This document shows positions 1-6,500 of a DNA stretch of 19,406 bases, piece by piece (position 1 is the first letter of the stretch; each line of letters starts with the position of its first letter). The DNA is taken from contig BDTG01000025.1 in the NCBI GenBank assembly GCA_002897695.1, positions 1 through 19,406 on the forward strand, in the 5' to 3' direction. Source of the stretch: a bacterium BMS3Abin14. GTDB lineage: Bacteria > BMS3Abin14. Made by a program: the position numbers and the translations under genes. Under the pieces are notes generated by a model, which did no database searches, was not told where the DNA came from, and saw nothing but the letters and a program-made list of their open reading frames with translations.

Positions 1-56
1 AGGGGGACCGAAAACGCCTTACGGCTGCGCCTGGCCAACAGTTTTCAACTTTGTAT

Positions 57-146
57 GCCTAACGCTTCACATCAGCGGCAGCAAAGAGCAAAGTGTAGCG
101 CAGTGAAACGCCGCTTTTTGATGTCCGCTGGATGTGATTGTTATGC
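57..146 (+). other. attC: Integron attC (59-base element)-like recombination site
   Basis: The site begins with GCCTAAC (57-63, an RYYYAAC core) and ends with GTTATGC (140-146, a GTTRRRY-like core). Between them 67-73 (TCACATC) pairs with 131-137 (GATGTGA), 74-78 (AGCGG) pairs with 125-129 (CCGCT), G130 is left extrahelical, and short unpaired spacers (64-66 and 138-139) separate the R and L boxes. This is the folded single-strand architecture that integron integrases recognise, and the right half agrees with the remembered 59-base-element consensus at about 18 of 23 positions. The variable terminal structure is about 46 nt. In this orientation the cassette gene would lie left of the window. 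No integrase and no second attC are visible, so this could be the last site of an array or an isolated relic. Confidence 0.68.
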
Positions 147-238
147 GATGATGGTTTCATTTTTCTCTTACCTTCAATAAATATTTGTATAAAGATTCAA
201 GAAGAAAAAAAGAAGAAACCAAATTATCAACGTGTCTT

Positions 239-266
239 GGGACCGCACCTCACATCCTCAGGGTTT
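239..266 (-). repeat. Dispersed repeat, copy 1 (inverted)
   Basis: Read on the minus strand this carries CCTGAGGATGTGAGGT followed by GCGGTCCC. It matches the copy at 18621-18663 at about 25 of 28 positions. Other copies are at 14379-14420 and, more diverged, at 17920-17950. This is the only one of the four in the opposite orientation. Confidence 0.6.
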
Positions 267-454
267 CCCTTTTTGGCCCTTCTTTAAAACCCTGCCTGGC
301 CTGAGCTTGTCGAAGGGCGTCTGCATTCCACCCATTGATCTTTGGACCCGTCTTTGTCCTGAGGACTACGCCGTGGCAAGCATTGAACGTTGAACACTGG
401 AACGTGTTTCCAGGCCCCCAGTAGGTACACTAACTTCGTAAAACTTCGTGTTTC

Positions 455-483
455 TTGACATCCCCCAGATCATGCCCTAAAAT
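455..483 (+). promoter_or_regulatory. Sigma70-type promoter upstream of the HD-GYP gene
   Basis: TTGACA (455-460), a 17-bp spacer and TAAAAT (478-483) form a near-consensus promoter. Transcription would begin near 490, leaving a leader of about 184 nt before the HD-GYP start at 674. No gene lies between, so it most likely drives that gene. Confidence 0.5.
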
Positions 484-673
484 TATCGTAAAAGGAAGAA
501 GGGGTTGGGTCCCTGGGGGTGATATCCTTTGGCAAATCTTCGAAAACCTTTCCTGGCGATGTTGCAGCACTCGGCATTTAATCACTGACAGGCTGTGTTT
601 AGACCCGACAAATGGAGAATTCATGTGGGATAATCAGTTCAAATCTCTAAATCGCTCTAAAAGTTGACGTATC

Positions 674-1951
674 ATGATAAATATTAATAAAATAATTTTT
701 AGAAATCTGATCCTGGGCGGGATCACAATTTCCATCCTGGTTGGAATTACGGTCCATTTTGTTGAACATAATCGTATTAATAATTATGCAGAAAAATTAG
801 CGTTTAGCGAGTCAACAAAGTACTCTGAATATTATAACAACTTTTACCATAATCCCTCTATTTCCTCCCTGCAAACCTTAAGGAAAATCGTACAAAACAC
901 CCTTGATCATGATTTGTTTATCTCAATTGAAATTTATGACGATAGTTTAAACAGAATAATTCGCGAAAGCTTAAAAGATAAAGATATTAATGAAATAAAA
1001 CATGATCTGGACAGTAAATTTCCCGAATTTATTATGGCAGGAGAAATTGCTCATAAGGTGGCTTCTATAAATGGTCAATTGTATATAAAAGTAATGTCAC
1101 CTATTCGAGATAAAAATAAAGATAAAATTATTGGCCATTTCGAAGGAGTATACCATGTAAGTAATGACAAAATAGTTGAGATTAGAAATAAAGCCTTTTT
1201 ATCAGTATTTCAATCAGTATTAATTGTACTGGCCACTACCTTTTTACTTTATCCAGTTATTCTTCAACTGAAGAAAAAACTATCAATACGCTCTTATGAG
1301 TTGCTAGACTCAAACATTAATACTATCAAGTCTCTTGGAAGTGCGATAGCAAAGAGGGATAGCGATACAAATTCACATAACTATCGTGTTACAATATACT
1401 CTGTAAGTCTCGCAGAGAAATCAAGATTAAGTAAGTCTCAAATCCAGGCATTGATAAAAGGTGCCTTCCTCCATGATATCGGAAAAATTGGTATCAGTGA
1501 TGCTATTCTTCTCAAGCCAGGCAAGCTGACTCATGATGAATTTGAAATAGTGAAGCAACATGTTGTACTAGGTGTAGAGATACTCGAAAACAACAAGTGG
1601 TTAAGAGATGCTATCGATGTTGTACTTTATCATCATGAAAAATTTGATGGAAGCGGTTACATTCATGGGCTTAAGGGTAAAGACATACCTGTAAATGCAA
1701 AAATATTTGCAATAGCTGATGTTTTTGATGCTTTAACTTCCAGTCGCCCATATAAAAAAGCCTTTTCTCTCGATAAATCTCTGGAGATTTTAAAATCAGA
1801 TGCCGGCTCACACTTCGAACCTCAATTTATATCAAAGTTTGAGCAGATAGCAAAAGAACTTTATATAGAAATCAGCAATCTTGAAAATGAACGAGTATTA
1901 AACAAGCATTTAGATTCACTTATAAGTAGATATTTTACGATCTTAAATTAA
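674..1951 (+). CDS. Membrane-anchored HD-GYP domain protein (putative cyclic-di-nucleotide phosphodiesterase)
   Basis: 425 residues. An N-terminal membrane helix (about 10-28) is followed by a probable periplasmic sensor region (about 30-170), a second helix (about 175-197) and a C-terminal HD-GYP domain. The metal-binding HDIGK is at 267-271 and HHEKFDGSGY at 320-329, followed by the usual KG..IP....I..IADVFDALT stretch. HD-GYP enzymes hydrolyse c-di-GMP (some c-GAMP), so this is probably a sensory phosphodiesterase lowering the second messenger at the inner membrane. The name-giving GYP is GYI here (Ile330), which may affect activity or GGDEF binding. The gene is strikingly AT-rich compared with the GC-rich genes after it, suggesting transfer. 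The ATG has no clear Shine-Dalgarno sequence. A strong promoter lies about 190 bp upstream. Confidence 0.88.
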   Translation: MININKIIFRNLILGGITISILVGITVHFVEHNRINNYAEKLAFSESTKYSEYYNNFYHNPSISSLQTLRKIVQNTLDHDLFISIEIYDDSLNRIIRESLKDKDINEIKHDLDSKFPEFIMAGEIAHKVASINGQLYIKVMSPIRDKNKDKIIGHFEGVYHVSNDKIVEIRNKAFLSVFQSVLIVLATTFLLYPVILQLKKKLSIRSYELLDSNINTIKSLGSAIAKRDSDTNSHNYRVTIYSVSLAEKSRLSKSQIQALIKGAFLHDIGKIGISDAILLKPGKLTHDEFEIVKQHVVLGVEILENNKWLRDAIDVVLYHHEKFDGSGYIHGLKGKDIPVNAKIFAIADVFDALTSSRPYKKAFSLDKSLEILKSDAGSHFEPQFISKFEQIAKELYIEISNLENERVLNKHLDSLISRYFTILN

Positions 1952-2056
1952 CTCGTGTCAATCCGCAAACTCCGACCTGTGATAATATTAATGGTTCATC
2001 CGGTTTATGCGTACCTGGATAAGAACCATATCCCACCATTTGTCATCGCGCTTGTC

Positions 2057-2083
2057 CCGCCAAAGCTTACAGAGCGACGGCGG
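2057..2083. repeat. Hairpin repeat of the CCGCC...AGCT...GAGCGA...GGCGG type
   Basis: CCGCC (2057-2061) and GGCGG (2079-2083) flank AAAGCTTACAGAGCGAC. The layout and wording (CCGCC..AGCT....GAGCGA.GG.GG) recur at 17187-17218 and 17881-17913, and related motifs occur in the 14031-14178 inverted repeat. It is probably a REP-like intergenic hairpin. Confidence 0.45.
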
Positions 2084-2192
2084 AAGCTGTAACCCATGCG
2101 AAGCGATCCCATAGCGGCCGGAGGGCGCTGTGACAAGCTTTTCAGCTCCGCCCGCGGGATTGCCGCGTCACTCTCGTCTCCCTCGATGGATA

Positions 2193-2264
2193 GTGGACCC
2201 CTTAAATGGGACAGTCCGCTAAAGTGTAACAGACTTGTTCCGAAAGGGGGTAAGAATGAAGAGG
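2193..2264 (+). mobile_element. Possible relic of an IS3-family left end
   Basis: The stretch starts with GTGGACCCCTTAAATGGGAC and ends with a purine-rich ribosome binding site just before ATGAAGAGG (2256-). This resembles the terminal repeat and the start of orfA in IS3-type elements. The reading frame that would be orfA stops after about 18 codons, so at most a short end remains. The assignment rests on style only. Confidence 0.3.
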
Positions 2265-2308
2265 GGCCCCTCCGTCCTCCGTCCTTTTTCTCCCCTGATT
2301 TTCAGTTC

Positions 2309-2358
2309 TTGACCGTCCCGGGCTGAAGGTATACAAAGCAGAGTGACCAGGGGGTCAC
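2309..2358 (+). promoter_or_regulatory. Promoter with overlapping palindrome upstream of the prenyltransferase gene
   Basis: TTGACC (2309-2314), 17 bp, then TACAAA (2332-2337) make a reasonable sigma70 promoter with a start near 2343. Exactly there lies a palindrome, GTGACC (2343-2348) and GGTCAC (2353-2358) separated by 4 bp, which could be a repressor operator at the transcription start. This promoter may serve the prenyltransferase gene and perhaps the genes behind it. Confidence 0.4.
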
Positions 2359-2391
2359 GTTTTGCGCGCGATTTAGAAAGCAGGGGGAAGT

Positions 2392-3282
2392 ATGAAGCCG
2401 AAAATCGCTGTCTGGGCCGCCCAGATACGAGCGCCGTTCCTTCTTCTGGCTGTTGCCCTTGTCCTGATCGGGGGCGCCCTGGCCCACGAATACGGACAGT
2501 TCGGCTTTTTGCTCTTTTTCCTATGCCTGGCAGGTACGGTCCTGGCTCACGCTTCCGTCAATCTTTTCAACGAACTTTCCGATTTCCGGACCGGCATCGA
2601 TTCCATTACCAGGAGAACGCCGTTCTCGGGAGGGAGCGGGAACCTGCAGGCGGGTCTTACATCGGAATGGGGCGTCAGGATCGCCGCGTGGTGCACCCTG
2701 GCTTTGGCCGGCGCGATCGGGCTGTACCTGGCGTGGCGGTCAGGCTGGATTCTGCTGGTGTTTATCCTGGTGGGGGGGCTGACGACAGTGTTTTACACAA
2801 GCCGCCTGGCCAAATTTGCCATGGGGGAACTGTTCGCGGGCATGTGTCTTGGGAGCATGGTGGTCGTCGGCACTTTCATCGCCATGACCGGGGAGCTGAA
2901 CACTACGGTACTGCTCGCCTCCGTGCCGCCCGGCATTCTTACATCACTGCTGCTTTTCCTGAATGAATTCCCGGACCTGCAAGCGGACAGTTCCGGAGGG
3001 CGGCGTCACCTTCTTATCGTCCTGGGGAGGTCGGTCTCGGCGCGGGTCTACACGGTTTCTCTGGGCGTCTGCTACGGGTTCATCGTCTGGGGTGTCGCCT
3101 CGGGCGTCTTTCCGGTTCCAATGCTTATCACCCTCCTGACCCTCCCCCTCGCCTTCAAGGCCGCTGTCATCACCCTGAAGCACCATGACGATTTCGAGAA
3201 GATGATCGCGGCACAGGGGGCCAACGTGGGGCTGGTCCTGGGAATAGACTTTCTCATGGCCATAGCCTACTTCATTCACTGA
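2392..3282 (+). CDS. UbiA-family prenyltransferase (MenA-like)
   Basis: 296 residues, highly hydrophobic with about 8 or 9 membrane helices, the normal length for MenA (1,4-dihydroxy-2-naphthoate polyprenyltransferase, a menaquinone step). The first Asp-rich motif reads NELSDFRTGID (60-70), followed by the RRTPFSGGSGNLQ loop. The second, NEFPDLQAD, precedes GGRRHLLIVLG, the equivalent of the GKRTL..LLG stretch of MenA. These motifs bind Mg-prenyl-diphosphate. The family transfers a polyprenyl chain to an aromatic acceptor in the inner membrane. The acceptor cannot be read from sequence, so MenA is likely but not certain. The RBS is GGGGGAAG (about 2382-2389). The gene precedes mobA by 55 bp. 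Menaquinone supply fits the neighbouring respiratory enzyme but could be coincidence. Confidence 0.82.
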   Translation: MKPKIAVWAAQIRAPFLLLAVALVLIGGALAHEYGQFGFLLFFLCLAGTVLAHASVNLFNELSDFRTGIDSITRRTPFSGGSGNLQAGLTSEWGVRIAAWCTLALAGAIGLYLAWRSGWILLVFILVGGLTTVFYTSRLAKFAMGELFAGMCLGSMVVVGTFIAMTGELNTTVLLASVPPGILTSLLLFLNEFPDLQADSSGGRRHLLIVLGRSVSARVYTVSLGVCYGFIVWGVASGVFPVPMLITLLTLPLAFKAAVITLKHHDDFEKMIAAQGANVGLVLGIDFLMAIAYFIH

Positions 3283-3323
3283 CAGGTCCAAAACAAGATT
3301 CTTATATCCGCCCTGATTTGTTG

Positions 3324-3337
3324 TATAATATTTTTCC
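3324..3337 (+). promoter_or_regulatory. Consensus -10 element directly before mobA; possible leaderless start
   Basis: A perfect TATAAT (3324-3329) ends 8 bp before the mobA ATG (3338). Transcription would begin at about 3336-3338, giving an mRNA with almost no leader. No Shine-Dalgarno sequence is visible in the 20 bp before the ATG. The -35 region is weak (TTCTTA or CTTATA near 3299-3306). Confidence 0.4.
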
Positions 3338-3949
3338 ATGGAAAACATTACGGGAGTTATCCTTGCCGGCGGGCGGAGTGAAAGAATGGGAGTGGACAAA
3401 GCTACGCTGCGCATACAGGGTGAGACACTGTTCGAGCGCCAGCTCAATGCTTTCCGCGAGGTCTTTCCAAGAGTTCTGATCGCCGGGGACCGACCAGACC
3501 TGGCCAGTCCGGAGGTCCCCTGCGTTCCCGACCTGTATCCCGGCAGCGCTTTGGGAGGCCTGTACACCGGGTTATCGACTGCCGGGACCCCATACATCTT
3601 CGCGGCACCCTGCGATATGCCCCTACCCGATACCGACATGATCCGCTTCATCGTGTCCTGTCGAACGAGTGCCTACGACGCTGTGGTCCCCAGGACCAGT
3701 GCAGGCATGGAGCCCCTCTTCGCCGTATATTCCAGGAAGTGCCTCCCGGTCATGAAGAGCCTCCTTGAGGAGGGAAACTACCGGGTTCTGGACATATATG
3801 AGAGGGTGAACGTCCTGTTTATTGAAGAGGATTCTCTACCTCCCGGTTGGGAGAGGGCTCTGTTGAATATTAATACACGTGAGAATTTGGAACATGTTAT
3901 GCTCGATATTGAATTTAAAACCCGGCATGACCGCACATTCAATGATTGA
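3338..3949 (+). CDS. mobA: Molybdenum cofactor guanylyltransferase MobA
   Basis: 203 residues, normal for MobA. The N-terminal nucleotide-binding loop is intact: GVILAGGRSERMGVDKATL (6-24), containing the LAGGxSxRMGxDK signature, followed by the Mg-binding CDMP motif near residue 92 and the C-terminal NINTRENL. MobA transfers GMP from GTP to Mo-molybdopterin, forming the MGD and bis-MGD cofactor of DMSO-reductase-family enzymes such as the one encoded at 9352-12540. The start must be 3338, because any later start removes the loop, although no ribosome binding site is present. A second, degenerate MobA-like domain is encoded at 5391. It shares the VVPR.S.G.EPL.AVYSR block with this gene, so the two are paralogues. 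MoeA follows after a short repeat insertion. Confidence 0.93.
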   Translation: MENITGVILAGGRSERMGVDKATLRIQGETLFERQLNAFREVFPRVLIAGDRPDLASPEVPCVPDLYPGSALGGLYTGLSTAGTPYIFAAPCDMPLPDTDMIRFIVSCRTSAYDAVVPRTSAGMEPLFAVYSRKCLPVMKSLLEEGNYRVLDIYERVNVLFIEEDSLPPGWERALLNINTRENLEHVMLDIEFKTRHDRTFND

Positions 3950-4000
3950 TGACTTCGCAAAAAGTCATGAATGGATTTTTACGACCCTATCAATGATTGA
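3939..4000. repeat. Short insertion flanked by 11-bp direct repeats between mobA and moeA
   Basis: TCAATGATTGA occurs at 3939-3949, including the mobA stop, and again at 3990-4000. Between them are 40 bp with GACTT..AAGTC inverted arms around CGCAAA (3951-3966) and GGATTTTTACGACC. A related CTCGCAAAAAGT string occurs at 13395-13406. It looks like a short mobile repeat with a duplicated target. Confidence 0.45.
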
Positions 4001-4029
4001 CAACTATGGATTCTGCTGAAGGAGACATG

Positions 4030-5259
4030 ATGTCCGAAAATAGTATGTTGACATTCGATGAAGCTCTTGCCGTCATTCACCGCAGCGTATCTACCTCCGA
4101 ACCGGTCCATGTAGCACTCGAGAAGGCGCTCGGAACCGTCGCGGCGGAAGGTATCCACTCCAGCGTGGACCTGCCACCGGCAGACAGTTCGGCAATGGAC
4201 GGCTACGCTTTCGCGTATATGGGTCAGAGGAAGGGTGACAATTTGCCGGTGACCGGCGTTTCCATGGCGGGCGAACCATTCGGAGGCGTCGTGCAGAAAG
4301 ATCAGGCCGTGAAGATCATGACAGGCGGGATCGTCCCGCAGGGCTGCGACGCGGTGATCCCTTTCGAGGAGGTTGAAGAATCGCGTGATTCTATCTGTCT
4401 CAAGGCCGATGCCGCTTTTGGAACCAATATCCGATTCCGTGGTGAGGAGGTCGGTAAGGGTGAAATTCTGGTACAGGCTGGAACCCTTCTCGACTCCCGC
4501 GAAATCGGCATGGTGGCGGCCGGTGCTGTCCCGCAAGTGAAGGTTATACAGAGGCCCCGCGTGGCCCTCCTCACTACCGGGACGGAACTGACGTCCCTGG
4601 GAGAACCGCTGAGTCCAGGGCGGATTGTCAATTCCAACCATTACTTTCTTTCAGCCCGTCTACGGGAACTTGGCTGCGATGTTCTGCCGCTGGGAACCGT
4701 TCCGGACGACATGAAGCGGCTTAAGAGTGCGTTCATCGAGGGCCTTGAGGCCGACGCGATTATCAGCACCGGTGGTGTGTCGGTCGGGGATCGGGATCTT
4801 GTCAAAAATTCCCTGTCAGAGCTTGGATTCGACCTCGGTTTCTGGAGGGTTCTCATGCGTCCTGGAAAACCGGTTTTGTTCGGGATGCTGGAGGGCAAGC
4901 TGGTCTTCGGACTTCCCGGCAATCCCGCCGCCTGCGGGGCGGCCTTTGAGCTGTTTGTGGTCCCCGCTCTGAGACGGCTGGCCGGCATGGAAGCTGGAAA
5001 GGAGGCCGTCATCAGGGTTGCCGTCACCCAACCGGTAAGGTCGAGGAGGGGCAGGGATTCCTTCATCTGGGGGGTGCTGAAGAGGCGGGAAAACTCTTTT
5101 CTGTTCACGCCCAAACAAAGGCAGGGATCGGGTCAGCACAGGAGTATGGCTGGTGCCAACGCTTTGCTCCGTGTGCCCCCGGATCTGGGGGATCTTTCCG
5201 GGGGTTGGGAAGGAGATGCTTTCCCGTTGCGGCAACGCCTTTTGGGCGGCGTTTTATGA
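4030..5259 (+). CDS. moeA: Molybdopterin molybdenumtransferase MoeA
   Basis: 409 residues from ATG 4030. This start is preferred over ATG 3997 because AAGGAG (4019-4024) sits 5 bp upstream and homology begins with LTFDEAL. MoeA inserts molybdate into adenylylated molybdopterin to give Mo-MPT, the substrate of MobA. Visible family features are PADSSAMDGYAF early in the protein, the KIMTGGIVPQGCDAVIPFEEVE block, TTGTEL and PGRIVNSN in the MoCF-binding domain, STGGVSVGDRDL, LMRPGKP and LPGNPAACGAAFELF, then a short beta C-terminal domain. The length is normal for bacterial MoeA. It lies in the + strand molybdenum cluster after mobA, and its presumed partner MogA is not in the window. Confidence 0.95.
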   Translation: MSENSMLTFDEALAVIHRSVSTSEPVHVALEKALGTVAAEGIHSSVDLPPADSSAMDGYAFAYMGQRKGDNLPVTGVSMAGEPFGGVVQKDQAVKIMTGGIVPQGCDAVIPFEEVEESRDSICLKADAAFGTNIRFRGEEVGKGEILVQAGTLLDSREIGMVAAGAVPQVKVIQRPRVALLTTGTELTSLGEPLSPGRIVNSNHYFLSARLRELGCDVLPLGTVPDDMKRLKSAFIEGLEADAIISTGGVSVGDRDLVKNSLSELGFDLGFWRVLMRPGKPVLFGMLEGKLVFGLPGNPAACGAAFELFVVPALRRLAGMEAGKEAVIRVAVTQPVRSRRGRDSFIWGVLKRRENSFLFTPKQRQGSGQHRSMAGANALLRVPPDLGDLSGGWEGDAFPLRQRLLGGVL

Positions 5260-5341
5260 CATCATTTACGTAAGGGAGGATCCGTCTCCAGTGGTCCGAT
5301 TCTCGAAGCGCAACGTATGCGTACTTCTCATGTCCGTCGTT

Positions 5342-5370
5342 TTGACAGGATGGGATGTGGACCTCAGAAT
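5342..5370 (+). promoter_or_regulatory. Possible internal promoter before the mobA-like/mobB fusion
   Basis: TTGACA (5342-5347), a 17-bp spacer and CAGAAT (5365-5370, weak) lie in the 131-bp gap between moeA and the fusion gene. It could make the downstream mobAB-modABC genes partly independent of the upstream ones. The rest of the gap holds nothing recognisable. Confidence 0.35.
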
Positions 5371-5390
5371 GATATGGAGAACATGACCGG

Positions 5391-6497
5391 ATGAGAGATA
5401 AAAGAACAGCGATCATCCTTGCCGATGGCGAGGAGAAGCGATGGAGTTGGGAACTGAGAGGCGAACCGATCGTACAGCGTGCACATCGTACACTGGAAGG
5501 TTTTTTCGACCGTATTCTGGTTGTAGCCCCGGATCCTGCTCCCTTTGAGGAAATGGGATTCGAGACCCTGGCGGACGACTACCCGGAATCGGCACGAATC
5601 GGGGCTATTGCCACCGGCCTGAAATATATCGACAGCCCTTATGCTTTCGTTACGGGCGCGGACATGCCATTGCTCAATCCCAGGATCATCCGGTTCCTCT
5701 ACAGCCAGAGAAAAGGATGGGATGTGGTGGTCCCCAGGAGCAGCAAAGGATTCGAGCCATTATGTGCCGTCTACAGCCGGTCGTGTGTGGCTGTTATGGA
5801 AGAACGGATCAGCAACGGCAGTTTCAAGATCCTGGATCTTATCGCTGACGTCCGAACCCGGATCGTCAATGGAGAGGACCTCCGGGTACTGGACCCTGCT
5901 GAGCTTACCTTTCGGAACGTCAATACGAAAACTGACCTGGATGAATGTCGCCTTCACCTGGCGCGCGTGAGGAGTTACGGTCCTGCCGCGGTTTCCGTCG
6001 TGGCCAAATCGGGGACTGGAAAAACCACGATGCTGGAGAAGATCATCAGCGAGTTGGTAAGCAGGGGGTATCGAGTGGGTACCGTAAAACACGATGCCCA
6101 CCATTTTGACATTGACCACGAAGGCAAGGATTCCTGGCGGCTCACCCGGGCTGGGGGGTCGCCAATGGTCATCTCATCTCCTGAAAAGATGGCCATGGTC
6201 AGGTCTCACCTGCTGGGTGAGATGTCCGTTGAAGAGATTATCTTTCGTTTCATGACCGATGTGGACATCGTTTTGTCGGAAGGCTACAAATCGGGGAACT
6301 TGCCCAAGATCGAGATCCATCGGAGTGAGCGGAGCCCTGAACTTCTTTGTATGTCGAGGGATGGAACCATCCTTGATCACAGACTCATTGCTATCGCAAG
6401 CGACGAGGAACTCCCTTCCCCGGTGCCCATTTTCCCTCTGGATCATCCCGGTCCGGTCTGTGACTTCCTCGAGGAACAGTTCCTTGGTGGAGCGTAG
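5391..6497 (+). CDS. Fusion: degenerate MobA-like domain plus MobB GTP-binding domain
   Basis: 368 residues in two parts. Residues 1-195 follow the MobA fold: GADMP (89-93), VVPRSSKGFEPLCAVYSR and NVNTKTDL are recognisable. However, the N-terminal GTP loop that should read LAGGxSxRMGxDK is replaced by ILADGEEKRWSWELRG (9-24), so catalysis is doubtful. Residues 196-368 are MobB, with a P-loop AKSGTGKT (205-212, the first Gly of the usual motif is Ala), TVKHDAHHFDID and DSWRLTRAGG. MobB is a GTP-binding partner that helps MobA in MGD synthesis. MobA-MobB fusions are known; here the intact MobA is separate at 3338, so this half may be a scaffold. The RBS is weak: GGAG (5376-5379) is 11 bp from the ATG, and a three-codon frame (5383-5394) overlaps the start. 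modA follows after 3 bp. Confidence 0.85.
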   Translation: MRDKRTAIILADGEEKRWSWELRGEPIVQRAHRTLEGFFDRILVVAPDPAPFEEMGFETLADDYPESARIGAIATGLKYIDSPYAFVTGADMPLLNPRIIRFLYSQRKGWDVVVPRSSKGFEPLCAVYSRSCVAVMEERISNGSFKILDLIADVRTRIVNGEDLRVLDPAELTFRNVNTKTDLDECRLHLARVRSYGPAAVSVVAKSGTGKTTMLEKIISELVSRGYRVGTVKHDAHHFDIDHEGKDSWRLTRAGGSPMVISSPEKMAMVRSHLLGEMSVEEIIFRFMTDVDIVLSEGYKSGNLPKIEIHRSERSPELLCMSRDGTILDHRLIAIASDEELPSPVPIFPLDHPGPVCDFLEEQFLGGA

Positions 6498-6500
6498 GCT

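Larger units (their letters stand above)
147..673. other. Non-coding, repeat-rich stretch between attC and the HD-GYP gene
   Basis: No convincing gene is seen here. The short open frames in it lack a ribosome binding site and resemble no family I know. It contains an AT-rich patch (about 160-235), an inverted copy of a dispersed repeat (239-266), the sequence CCTGAGCTTGTCGAAGG (300-316), which is a short repeat common in many bacterial genomes, a GAACGTTGAACACTGGAACG-type stretch (near 384-404) and a sigma70-like promoter (455-483). Confidence 0.6.
1952..2391. other. Non-coding gap with repeats and a possible IS end
   Basis: 440 bp without a supported gene. An open frame at 2096-2326 has no family resemblance and overlaps repeat sequence. 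The gap contains a hairpin repeat (2057-2083), a stretch resembling an IS3-type left end (about 2193-2264) and the promoter region of the prenyltransferase gene (2309-2358). Confidence 0.6.

Noticed and set aside
484-673. c-di-GMP (GEMM) riboswitch in the HD-GYP leader
   Set aside because: The conserved riboswitch core segments were not found on reading.
2096-2326. 76-codon frame in the gap before the prenyltransferase gene
   Set aside because: It runs through repeat and IS-end-like sequence with no ribosome binding site and no resemblance.
2343-2966. 207-codon + strand frame overlapping the prenyltransferase start
   Set aside because: Arg/Gly/Pro-rich out-of-frame reading of the prenyltransferase gene.
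2944-3651. 235-codon minus-strand frame across the prenyltransferase and mobA genes
   Set aside because: It spans two confident genes in antisense, and its composition and wording are low-complexity without a family.
3997-4029. ATG 3997 as the moeA start
   Set aside because: It has no ribosome binding site and overlaps the 11-bp repeat; AAGGAG points to 4030.
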